Made by a program: the position numbers and the translations under genes. Shown here piece by piece: positions 35,468 through 43,007 of a stretch of DNA of 64,000 nucleotides (the first letter of the stretch is position 1; each line of letters begins with the position of its first letter). The notes beneath the pieces were generated by a model. That model did no database searches and was not told the DNA's origin. It saw only the letters and a list, made by a program, of their open reading frames with translations. This stretch comes from Niastella vici (lineage in GTDB: Bacteria > Bacteroidota > Bacteroidia > Chitinophagales > Chitinophagaceae), in assembly GCF_002077945.1 (NCBI RefSeq), contig NZ_LVYD01000042.1:124001-188000 (forward strand), read 5' to 3'.

Positions 35468-35564
35468 AACTGGTTACCAGTTACCGGTTTCAGGTTACCA
35501 GGCAATAATTCGGACGGCATTCAAGGCCCGGCAACCGGCAACCGGCACCCGGTAACCTGTAACT
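35468..35564. repeat. Word-type inverted repeat (GGTTACC words) after lpxB
   Basis: ACTGGTTACCAGTTACCGGT and TTCAGGTTACCAGG (35469-35502) face GCCCGGCAACCGGCAACCGG and CACCCGGTAACCTGTAAC (35526-35563). It lies between the convergent stops of lpxB and the small protein gene, so it may act as a two-way terminator even though no T-run is present. Confidence 0.75.
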
Positions 35565-35733
35565 ATTTCTTCATCATGACCAGCTTTACAATAATCACGA
35601 TCAACGCTATCAGGAACATGAACAGCGATATTCTGTTGATGCCATGCATATAGCGCATCCAGGTGGTATGCGGTGCGTTCGGGTCACGTTTCTTTAAATA
35701 AAAATACTCCTGCAATTGTCTCCAGACTCCCAT
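35563..35733 (-). CDS. Small membrane-anchored protein (DUF6728-like)
   Basis: Protein of 56 residues if started at ATG 35733 (MGVWRQLQEYFYLKKRDPNA). It has a conserved-looking N-terminal part (KKRDPNAPHTTWMRYMHGIN) and one C-terminal transmembrane helix (LFMFLIALIVIIVKLVMM) ending in lysines. I recall this as a short family common in Bacteroidetes and named DUF6728, but I cannot verify the name here. Function unknown. The longer frame to 35832 adds sequence unlike the family and is rejected. Confidence 0.65.
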   Translation of the reverse strand: MGVWRQLQEYFYLKKRDPNAPHTTWMRYMHGINRISLFMFLIALIVIIVKLVMMKK

Positions 35734-35926
35734 ATTATGACACTGTTTTTTTAGCGGAAATACAAATTTACAATATCTATAGAAGCGTACCAACGAATGC
35801 TGTTGCCTGTTGCCCAGCCGCCAGACAGCCATGCAGTTAATCTATCCCTAAATTTCCCGCTTCCATCCTAAAAAATGAGGGCTTACTTAAAAGCATCAGT
35901 AAATTGATAAACCTAAAAACTCAAGT

Positions 35927-38500
35927 ATGAAGAAAACACTGCTTCTCCTTATCCTTTCGCCGGGTTTGTTGCTAACCGCTGCCCGGGCCCAGGACAAAAA
36001 AGGGGCTGCGGCGCCCCCACCCGCAGTCGATACCACAAAGAAAAAACCGGCCGGCATTACCGATAAAGTAAAAAGCAGCCGCAAGATCGATGGCCTTTTC
36101 ACCATGTACCAGGACACGGCTACCGGCACGCTTCAACTGTATGTAAAGAAGAGCCAGCTGGGCAAAGAGTATATTTACCAGAGCTTTTCGCTCAGCGGCC
36201 CCAATTCATTGTACCTGAACCAGAGCATGCACCGCGCCACCGCGGTGTTCAAGATCGAAAAAGCATTCGACAAACTGGAATTCTCCGGCGTTAATACCCG
36301 TTTCTGGTACGATGCCAATAACCCCATCAGTAAAACGGCGGGTGTCGACAAACCCGAGGCCGTATTCCTGGTTGAAAAAACGGTTGCCGAAGATGCAGAT
36401 GGCTACCTCATCAGTGCCGACGGATTGTTCATCAGCGAAAAACTCGATCCGGTGAAACCGCTGCTGCCGCCCGGCATTCCACCCACGGCCATCTTTAACC
36501 TGGGTAACCTGAACCCGGCCAAATCACGTTATTCAAACGTTCGCTCCTTCCCCCATAATTCAGATATTATAGTCGATCTGGCTTATGACAACCCCGCACC
36601 TTACAATAATGGCACCAACGACATTACTGATGCCCGTTATGTGCGGGTGCGCATGCAACACAGCCTTATCGAAATGCCGCAGAACGATTTCCACCCCCGC
36701 CGCGACGACCCGCGGGTAGGTTATTTTTCAGAACAGATCACCGACCAAACAAGCATCAGCCCTGTTCCGTATAAAGACATTATCCATCGCTGGTACCTGA
36801 AGAAAAAAGACCCGAATGCAGCATTGAGCGAACCGGTTGAACCCATCGTTTACTGGATCGAGAATACCACCCCGGTTGAATACCGCCAAACCATCATCGA
36901 TGCCGGGTTAAAATGGAACGAAGCATTTGAAAAGGCCGGGTTCAGGAACGCCATTCAAATGAAGATAATGCCCGATGATGCCGACTGGGACCCTGCCGAT
37001 ATCCGTTATAATGTGATCCGCTGGGTTTCATCGGCACAACCGGTATACGGTGCTATAGGGCCCAGCTTTGTAAATCCTAAAACAGGGCAGATCATTGGCG
37101 CCGATATCACTATCGAATGGTTCTCGGGCAGCGCAACGCCTATCTATGATGAGCTGTTCAGAGGTTTTTCAGCTAATGGCAATACCCTGCAATTTCCCGG
37201 TATGAACCCGCAGCATGAAGAAAACTGTACCCTGGCCAGTGAACTGAAAAGCCAACTGCTCACGGGTATGACCGTTCTCGATGCCACCGGCGCTTCGGCC
37301 AATGACATAAAGGAAATGCACAAGCAGTTCCTTACCTACCTCATTATGCATGAAATGGGTCATACACTGGGGCTGAACCATAATATGAAGGCCAGCCAAA
37401 TGCTGTCGCCCACCGAAATCAACAATACCGAGATCACCCACAAGCTGGGTCTTATTGGTTCTGTAATGGATTATCCCGCCATCAATATTGCTTTAGACAG
37501 AAGCAAACAGGGCGATTATTATACCACCAAGGCCGGTCCCTACGATCTTTGGGCTATTGAATATGGTTATACGCCTTTTAATGAAGGAGAAGAAGCGGCC
37601 GGACTTAAAACAATCGTTGCCCGCAGCACCGATCCCCAACTCGTATTCGGCAACGATGGCGATGATATGCGTTCCCCGGGTAAAGCCATGGACCCACGGG
37701 TGAATGTGAATGAACTAACCAGTGATGCCATCGGGTATGCAGAAGACCGGTTTAAATTGGTGAACCAGACCATGGGCAAACTGGTGCAAAAGTATTCGAA
37801 GGATGGCCAGTCGTATGCCGAGCTGCGCTCGCGTTATGGCACCCTGCTGAGCCAACGGTACAGCATGGTGGCAGCCGTAAGCCGCTATATAGGCGGCGTG
37901 CAGATCGACAGAAGCTTCCCTGAACAAAAATCCGGGGTTAAACCGTATACACCTGTTCCACTGGCTACGCAAAAACGGGCCATGGAAGTGCTGAATAAAT
38001 ATGTATTTGCTCCCGATGCCTTTGATGCCGACGCCCAGGTATTTGCCTGGCTGCAACCGCAACGCCGGGGATTTAACCAGAACAATTCAGGCGATGATTT
38101 CAGGGCAACGAGTACCCTGTTATCTATTCAAACAGATGCGGCACTTTCGCACATATTGCATTCAGCCACTTTGTTGCGTATGACCAACAGCCGTTTATAT
38201 GGCAATCAATACAGCGTTGCCACCATGATGGGCGACCTGCAGAAAGGCATTTTCAGTGCCGACATTGCCACCAACGTAAACGTATACCGCCAGAACCTGC
38301 AAACCTATTTTGTACGGCAACTGGTGTCTATTGTAAATCCGCAAAACCAGGGTGTTGATGATGTGTCAAAAGCAGCTGCGCTGTATACGCTGAAAAAGAT
38401 CAAAACACAACTGGCCACTGCTGTATCGACCAATGATGAAACAAAGGCCCACCGCGCCAACCTGTTGTTCATGATCGATAAAGCACTGGAAGTAAAATAA
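35927..38500 (+). CDS. Large secreted zinc-dependent metalloprotease (DUF5117/DUF4953 type)
   Basis: Protein of 857 residues with a signal peptide (MKKTLLLLILSPGLLLTAAR, cleavage near RAQ). The active-site motif HEMGHTLGLNHN at H475-N486 is the extended metzincin pattern HExxHxxGxxHN, with H475, H479 and H485 as zinc ligands and E476 as catalytic base; a Met-turn candidate (GSVMDYP) follows about 35 residues later. The N-terminal half (GLFTMYQDTATGTLQLYVKK...) matches the DUF5118/DUF5117 domains found with this protease type in Bacteroidetes. It is probably periplasmic or outer-membrane linked. Substrate unknown. No T9SS domain is seen. It is monocistronic with a hairpin-rich 3' region. Confidence 0.9.
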   Translation: MKKTLLLLILSPGLLLTAARAQDKKGAAAPPPAVDTTKKKPAGITDKVKSSRKIDGLFTMYQDTATGTLQLYVKKSQLGKEYIYQSFSLSGPNSLYLNQSMHRATAVFKIEKAFDKLEFSGVNTRFWYDANNPISKTAGVDKPEAVFLVEKTVAEDADGYLISADGLFISEKLDPVKPLLPPGIPPTAIFNLGNLNPAKSRYSNVRSFPHNSDIIVDLAYDNPAPYNNGTNDITDARYVRVRMQHSLIEMPQNDFHPRRDDPRVGYFSEQITDQTSISPVPYKDIIHRWYLKKKDPNAALSEPVEPIVYWIENTTPVEYRQTIIDAGLKWNEAFEKAGFRNAIQMKIMPDDADWDPADIRYNVIRWVSSAQPVYGAIGPSFVNPKTGQIIGADITIEWFSGSATPIYDELFRGFSANGNTLQFPGMNPQHEENCTLASELKSQLLTGMTVLDATGASANDIKEMHKQFLTYLIMHEMGHTLGLNHNMKASQMLSPTEINNTEITHKLGLIGSVMDYPAINIALDRSKQGDYYTTKAGPYDLWAIEYGYTPFNEGEEAAGLKTIVARSTDPQLVFGNDGDDMRSPGKAMDPRVNVNELTSDAIGYAEDRFKLVNQTMGKLVQKYSKDGQSYAELRSRYGTLLSQRYSMVAAVSRYIGGVQIDRSFPEQKSGVKPYTPVPLATQKRAMEVLNKYVFAPDAFDADAQVFAWLQPQRRGFNQNNSGDDFRATSTLLSIQTDAALSHILHSATLLRMTNSRLYGNQYSVATMMGDLQKGIFSADIATNVNVYRQNLQTYFVRQLVSIVNPQNQGVDDVSKAAALYTLKKIKTQLATAVSTNDETKAHRANLLFMIDKALEVK

Positions 38501-38504
38501 ACGA

Positions 38505-38673
38505 GGAGTGCCTACCTTGCGGGGGCACTTTCATCAACAATAAAGGAGGGTCCCTTCGCCAGTAGGCGGAAAGCTCACCTTCATAAACATAAAAGGTGAG
38601 CCCTCACTGAAAGAGGACCAAACTATCACCAATAAAAAAACCATCGTCCCGATATACCGGGAGATGGTTTTTT
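38505..38673. terminator. Hairpin-rich 3' region ending in a bidirectional terminator
   Basis: Successive stems are visible: AGTGCC/GGCACT (about 38507-38530), CGCC agta GGCG (near 38558-38569), and a perfect GCTCACCTT/AAGGTGAGC with a short loop (38572-38601). The last hairpin, CCATCGTCCCG/CGGGAGATGG (38641-38667) with flanking A7 and T6, can terminate both the protease gene and the facing gene that ends at 38707. Confidence 0.75.
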
Positions 38674-38706
38674 ATTTGTAAACATCAAAACAACACAAGC
38701 AGAATG

Positions 38707-39168
38707 CTACCTGAAAAACCTTGCCAGGGGAAGTGATTTTTTATTGCGGTTCATGGTAGATCTCAATCCTTTCTCAATAGTATACACCTTATCGCGCGGT
38801 TCTTCATCATTAAGGGCAAGCGACAGATCGCAATAACCGCTTTCGAGATTAAATGTCATAATAAGCACGATCACCTTTTGCCCCCAGAAATTGAAAGCAT
38901 TGTTATGCACCAGCTCAATTGATACTTCTTCTACATTTTCATCAAATTGTTCGTACCCGAAATCATTAATGGAGCGCAGCTTTTCGGTTCCTGATTGTTT
39001 TTGAATGGTGAGCGTAATGAATGGGCTTAAGGGCCTGTCGCTTCCTTTTTCGAGATTCAACAGCAGAATGCGGGGAATATTCTGGTTAATGTAACTCTCG
39101 ATCCGTTGAAATAATGATTTGTCCAGGGTGTAAGGGCCGAGGTGTTTTTGCAGACTGTAACGTTGCAT
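38707..39168 (-). CDS. Hypothetical protein, 153 residues
   Basis: I do not recognise a family. It is a soluble, charged protein with mixed alpha/beta pattern: an N-terminal helix-rich part (SLFQRIESYINQNIPRILLL), then strands (PLSPFITLTIQKQSG; FWGQKVIVLIMTFNLESGY) and a basic C-terminus (MNRNKKSLPLARFF). No signal peptide, membrane segment or metal motif is seen. The start at 39168 has no alternative nearby. It stands alone, convergent with the protease. It is likely a real gene because of its length, codon use like its neighbours and own terminator. Confidence 0.65.
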   Translation of the reverse strand: MQRYSLQKHLGPYTLDKSLFQRIESYINQNIPRILLLNLEKGSDRPLSPFITLTIQKQSGTEKLRSINDFGYEQFDENVEEVSIELVHNNAFNFWGQKVIVLIMTFNLESGYCDLSLALNDEEPRDKVYTIEKGLRSTMNRNKKSLPLARFFR

Positions 39169-39287
39169 AGCTCATTGGTTTTGATGGTGAATCAATTGCT
39201 ATGCTATTAATCAGAGGCTACTTTGTATGTTAAATATAACTAATACCCGTAATATAGAAAAATAATTTACCCCCTGCCCCCTAAAGG

Positions 39288-39376
39288 GGGAGTATAGTTG
39301 CCGATTACCAGTTACTGCGCTTCATTTCATCCCGCCTAGGCGGGACCGTTTCACAGCCTGCCCCGACGTGTCGGGG
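39288..39376. repeat. Cluster of short GC-rich palindromes
   Basis: Three perfect inverted repeats follow one another: CCCCCTAAAGGGGG (39289-39302 region), TCCCGCCTAGGCGGGA (39330-39345) and CCCCGACGTGTCGGGG (39361-39376). None has a T-run. Similar CCCGA-type stems serve as terminators elsewhere in the window. Confidence 0.6.
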
Positions 39377-39529
39377 TTTCACGACTCCATTAGCACCTTA
39401 TTAAATTATCACATTCTCTCTAACACTACGTACTACCGTTTAGCCGCGCTTAAACAATACGGTCATTCTACACAAACAGGGTAGCCGAAATTTGCAAACC
39501 GCCTGTTGGCTGTGCTATTTTTACATCAG

Positions 39530-39801
39530 CAAGCCAGGAAACAAGATCAAGTGCCCGCTGAAACCAACAAAACCTTATCCCGACCGAAGATCCTTTGAAA
39601 AACTAAACCGTTGATGGAGCGTACCCTTGAAGTTCCCAACCAGAGCCCGTTTATAATCCGAACCCGAAAACTGAAACCTTATCGCTATCCAATCCTACTG
39701 AAAGATCCCTGAAAACCATCCTTTTGGAAAACAAATCCGCCAAAAGAGATTGTCCTCCGCCGCCTCCCGGTAACTACCGGGATGGCGGGGAGGATTTTTT
39801 T
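39530..39801 (+). ncRNA. Candidate small RNA 3 (with terminator at 39753-39801)
   Basis: TTTG (about 39491-39494) and TATTTTTA (about 39516-39523), about 21 bp apart, resemble a promoter. They precede ~270 nt without a credible frame; composition is A/C-rich with repeated CTGAAA, GAAAAC and ATCC words, like candidate 2. It ends in a very strong plus-strand terminator, although no plus-strand gene lies within 1.2 kb upstream. CCAGAGCCCGTTT (39638-39650 region) resembles CCATAGACCCGTTT in candidate 2. Confidence 0.4.
39753..39801 (+). terminator. Strong rho-independent terminator without an assigned gene
   Basis: TCCTCC-gCCGCC-tCCCGGTA pairs with TACCGGG-a-TGGCGG-gGAGGA across a 1-3 nt loop (39753-39794), followed by seven T. 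Its direction fits only a plus-strand transcript. Confidence 0.85.
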
Positions 39802-39812
39802 ATGTACAGGTG

Positions 39813-40208
39813 CTAAATAATCGACTTCGGATCGTTTGAAGGAGAAACTTTGATCAGCATCATGGTGGCAATGGAGCGGGCCCGTTGTTTTATAAGCTCG
39901 GCCATGTCGCCTTTAAACAGTTCATCTACAGTGGCCAGGAATAACTCCTGCCAACGGGCAAAATGGGCTGCGCTCAGCGGCGATTTCTGGTGCAGCTGCA
40001 CATGAGCCACCATGGGGTTGCCTTTAAACCCGCCGGTTTGAAAAAGGATGTTCTCCCAAAAATCGTACATGCGGGGTAAATGCTGCTCCCAGTTCACTTT
40101 GGCCACATCATTGAACAGGTATCCGATGGTTTCATCGGCCCGCACCTTTGTATAAAATGTATCTACCAGTTGTTTTATATCTGCTCTGTCCTTTATGTCT
40201 TGCATCAT
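39813..40208 (-). CDS. Group III truncated hemoglobin
   Basis: Haem protein of 131 residues, a normal length for group III (P) truncated globins. The pattern VDTFYTKVRADETIGYLFND, then HLPRMYDFWENILFQTGGFKGNPMV, HVQLHQKSPLSAAHFARW and ELFLATVDELF is characteristic; the proximal haem histidine is in the HFARW segment. These globins are associated with NO handling. It is the last gene of the nos operon and its start overlaps nosY by 4 bp, so it is probably made together with the N2O reductase system and may protect it from NO. No terminator for the operon is obvious just after it. Confidence 0.92.
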   Translation of the reverse strand: MMQDIKDRADIKQLVDTFYTKVRADETIGYLFNDVAKVNWEQHLPRMYDFWENILFQTGGFKGNPMVAHVQLHQKSPLSAAHFARWQELFLATVDELFKGDMAELIKQRARSIATMMLIKVSPSNDPKSII

Positions 40209-40972
40209 AAGTCTTTACGGTTAAATTTTCTGACCGACCACCACAAAGGCATACCGGCCCAGGTGGTCATGATCAACAAGGTTGCTACTATACCCCATTG
40301 ATAACCAAAGAAATCCCTGAATATTGCGCTGGTAGCTCCCATGAGTGCCGAAATATCGAGCTTCAACAATATGAGGATACGCGCCAGGTCTATGGGATTT
40401 AAACAACTGAACACGATCATTGGTTTTTCCATAGGGTAATCCATAAACTGGAACAACAGGAACAACACAATACCGTCAAAAATAAGGGTAAAATAAAACC
40501 ATAATAAAATGGCCACTCCAATTCCCTTTGCTTTATCGCGGGTTAATACCGAAGCCAGCAAGGCAATGGCCACAAAAATGATGGTTATCAGCAAACCCAT
40601 GGCCGTCATCATAATGCCCACATCTGAAGGGGCATAAATAAGCACCGGCACTCCACAGCCCACTAAAAATGCCACACACAGCGAAGCCGCCAGTCCGGTG
40701 AAGATGCTTAACCAGATATTCACCCGCCGCAATGGTTGCGATACCAGCAGCTCAATGAACTCTGACGCATTATATACATATATAGTGGAAAACACAATGC
40801 TCACCAGCGGAACAATGATCAATACCAGGTTCAGCAAACTCAGGATGCCTTTCGATGGATTGTCTTCGAGGTTGAACACACTCATCGATATTACCGCTAA
40901 AAACAGCGTGTAGGCAATAACGATCCGGTTCCGCAACAGATCGAGCAATACGTATTTGATGATCTTTTTCAT
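40205..40972 (-). CDS. nosY: Nitrous oxide reductase ABC transporter, permease NosY
   Basis: Inner-membrane permease of 255 residues with about six hydrophobic helices (for example IVIAYTLFLAVISMSVF, LLNLVLIIVPLVSIVFSTIY, MMTAMGLLITIIFVAIALLA, WGIVATLLIMTTWAGMPLWW). It contains the NosY-type segment EFIELLVSQPLRRVNIWLS and the DKAKGIG motif. With NosF it forms the ABC complex that works with NosD in building the sulfur-containing CuZ centre of NosZ. It is separated from nosF by an 85-bp gap containing two copies of a dispersed repeat, and it overlaps the globin gene by 4 bp. Confidence 0.9.
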   Translation of the reverse strand: MKKIIKYVLLDLLRNRIVIAYTLFLAVISMSVFNLEDNPSKGILSLLNLVLIIVPLVSIVFSTIYVYNASEFIELLVSQPLRRVNIWLSIFTGLAASLCVAFLVGCGVPVLIYAPSDVGIMMTAMGLLITIIFVAIALLASVLTRDKAKGIGVAILLWFYFTLIFDGIVLFLLFQFMDYPMEKPMIVFSCLNPIDLARILILLKLDISALMGATSAIFRDFFGYQWGIVATLLIMTTWAGMPLWWSVRKFNRKDL

Positions 40973-40989
40973 GTTAATTTATTTATGCG

Positions 40990-41044
40990 CTTCGACTTCG
41001 CTCAGCGCTTTATACCGCCCTTCGATCCTTCGACTTCGCTCAGG
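40990..41044. repeat. Two copies of the CTTCGACTTCGCTCAG element
   Basis: CTTCGACTTCGCTCAG occurs at 40990-41005 and again at 41028-41043, in the only sizeable gap between nosF and nosY. Related copies stand at 53616-53631 (CTTCGACTCCGCTCAG) and 58263-58278 (CTTCGGCTCCGCTCAA). It is a dispersed intergenic repeat; its function is unknown. Confidence 0.75.
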
Positions 41045-41057
41045 ACGCTCAGAACGT

Positions 41058-41762
41058 TCACGATCCCATTACCTGCGCAATGGCCCTTGATAATTTCTTT
41101 TCGCCGGTATCTTCCTGTAACTGGTTGAGCGATTTATGAAAGCGCAGCCTGCCTTCTTCCATATAGATCACTTCGGTAACAATATCGTCGAGGTCGCTCA
41201 GGATATGCGAGGTAATGAGCACCAGTTTGCCTGCCTGTTTTTCTTTCCTGATCTTTTCTTTCAGTATTTCGGTCGACAGCGGATCGAGCCCGGCAGTTGG
41301 CTCATCGAGTATCAGTACATCGGGGTTGAACAGGAAGGCCAGCGAGGCGCTTACCTTTTGCCGGGTGCCGCCCGACAAGTTACCCATGCGTTTGTGCAGC
41401 ATACCATCAAGTTTGAATAAATGAATAAGCTCTTCATCGAGCTGCACTGCCGATTGTTTGCGAATGTCTTTCATCATATCGAGCACCTGGGCAATCGTCA
41501 TATTCTCAGGATAGCGGCCGATCTGCGGCATATACCCAATGGCCGACCGGTATTGCCAGTTATGCGCGATGTTCTGTTTGTTGAAAGTGATAAAGCCGCT
41601 ATCGGGTACCACCATGCCCAGCAGGCATTTAATAAAGGTGGTTTTGCCCGAACCGTTTGGTCCTATAAGCGAGATGGTTTGTCCTTTGTTACAGGTGGCG
41701 CTAATGTTGTCGAGCGCGGTCAGCTTTCCAAACTTTTTGGTAACACTTGTTGCAATGATCAT
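41058..41762 (-). CDS. nosF: Nitrous oxide reductase ABC transporter, ATPase NosF
   Basis: ATP-binding subunit of 234 residues. Walker A is GPNGSGKTTFIKC, the Q-loop is YMPQIGRYPENMT, the ABC signature LSGGTRQKVSASLAF, Walker B DVLILDEPTAGLDPL and the switch histidine ITSHILSDLDD. These features and its place between nosD and nosY identify NosF rather than a general ABC ATPase. It powers sulfur or copper delivery for the CuZ site together with NosY and NosD. The start overlaps the nosD stop by 4 bp (ATGA). Confidence 0.93.
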   Translation of the reverse strand: MIIATSVTKKFGKLTALDNISATCNKGQTISLIGPNGSGKTTFIKCLLGMVVPDSGFITFNKQNIAHNWQYRSAIGYMPQIGRYPENMTIAQVLDMMKDIRKQSAVQLDEELIHLFKLDGMLHKRMGNLSGGTRQKVSASLAFLFNPDVLILDEPTAGLDPLSTEILKEKIRKEKQAGKLVLITSHILSDLDDIVTEVIYMEEGRLRFHKSLNQLQEDTGEKKLSRAIAQVMGS

Positions 41763-43003
41763 AAGCTGAGATTTTTAAATGCTTTCATTCTGGGTTGATC
41801 ATCTTTCAAATTCTCGGGAATGAAACCGGGAATTGTTTTCTCTGCCTTGTCGAGCAGGCCGGTGATAAAGCTTCTGAACAACATCATGGTAACGGGGTTA
41901 CGTTCTGCGATCATCGCATACAGGCTTACCGGCCGGTATGGCACATCCCCCACTCCATCGTGGTTCAGGTCGTAGCCTTCATATTTATCCCAGTAATTGT
42001 TGTTAAAGGTGTTCAATACCAGCGTGCCGTTGGTGGCCACATCAAAGCTGTTGCCCTGAAAATTATTTTGTGTAATGGTATTGTCGTTACAACTTGCCTG
42101 CACCTTCAGGGCCCAACCATTATTATCAAATAAGTTCTGTGCTATGTGAATGCGGTTGGTTCCTTCCATATAAATACCGGTGGTATTGCGCACAAACCGG
42201 TTGCGCTCGATGCGGCTGTCGCTGATTTCTTTTAATAATATGCCATAGGCAGCGCCGCCCCAATTCTCACTAAACAGGTTCTGCAACATGGTAACGCCTT
42301 TTGAGAACATCACCGCCACCCCGGCGCCATTATTCTTAAACTGGTTGGCCATGTAGGTATCGTCGTTCGAAAACATAAAATGCAATCCATACCGAACATT
42401 GCCCGTGCTAATATTATTTTTAATGAGCGAGTTGGTCACAAATTCAAAATAGATGCCGTCGCGGTGACCAGTAATGGTATTGTTGAGGATCTGCATGCTG
42501 TCGCTCTTCCAGCAATGGATGCCATTGGCTGAGGTAATTTCATTCACCGCATTGGAGTGAAGCGTATTATTTGAGATGGTACAGCTAACCGCATGCTGTG
42601 AATAAATGCCGAAGAAAGTATCATCGAGCTTGTTATTGCGGATAATGACGTGCCGGCTGTTGAGAATGCGAATGGCGGCAATATCATTATACCCTGAGTA
42701 ACCTGAATGTTGTATGGCAAACCCTTCCACCACTACCCGGCTGCTTTTAATGACCATGATCTCGTATTTCTTTTGGCCGTCGAGCACGGGATAACCGATG
42801 CCTTTAATGTAAAGCGGCTTGTTTACGATGATGGTCGGCTGCCGGTACACGCCGCGTTCAACCAGGAGAGTATCGCCCGGCATTGCGTTATCAATAGCCT
42901 CCTGAAGCGATTGTAACGGGCCTGCCGGACGCACGATCCATGTTTTGGCATAAGTCGTCATAGCCAGCACTATGAGGCTTAGGACCAGGCTGCATTTTCT
43001 CAT
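41759..43003 (-). CDS. nosD: Periplasmic copper-site maturation protein NosD
   Basis: Periplasmic protein of 414 residues. I start at ATG 43003, which gives a signal peptide (MRKCSLVLSLIVLAMTTYAK) and a 4-bp gap to the nosL stop; the longer frame from 43036 would overlap nosL and bury the signal. The mature part is a right-handed beta-helix of CASH/parallel beta-helix repeats (PLQSLQEAIDNAMPGDTLLV; repeated N-N-x-I/L pattern such as ISNNTLHSNAVNEI and NNTITGHRDGIYFE; GxGDVPYRP near the end). NosD interacts with NosFY during CuZ assembly in NosZ. Confidence 0.92.
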   Translation of the reverse strand: MRKCSLVLSLIVLAMTTYAKTWIVRPAGPLQSLQEAIDNAMPGDTLLVERGVYRQPTIIVNKPLYIKGIGYPVLDGQKKYEIMVIKSSRVVVEGFAIQHSGYSGYNDIAAIRILNSRHVIIRNNKLDDTFFGIYSQHAVSCTISNNTLHSNAVNEITSANGIHCWKSDSMQILNNTITGHRDGIYFEFVTNSLIKNNISTGNVRYGLHFMFSNDDTYMANQFKNNGAGVAVMFSKGVTMLQNLFSENWGGAAYGILLKEISDSRIERNRFVRNTTGIYMEGTNRIHIAQNLFDNNGWALKVQASCNDNTITQNNFQGNSFDVATNGTLVLNTFNNNYWDKYEGYDLNHDGVGDVPYRPVSLYAMIAERNPVTMMLFRSFITGLLDKAEKTIPGFIPENLKDDQPRMKAFKNLSL

Positions 43004-43007
43004 ATGA

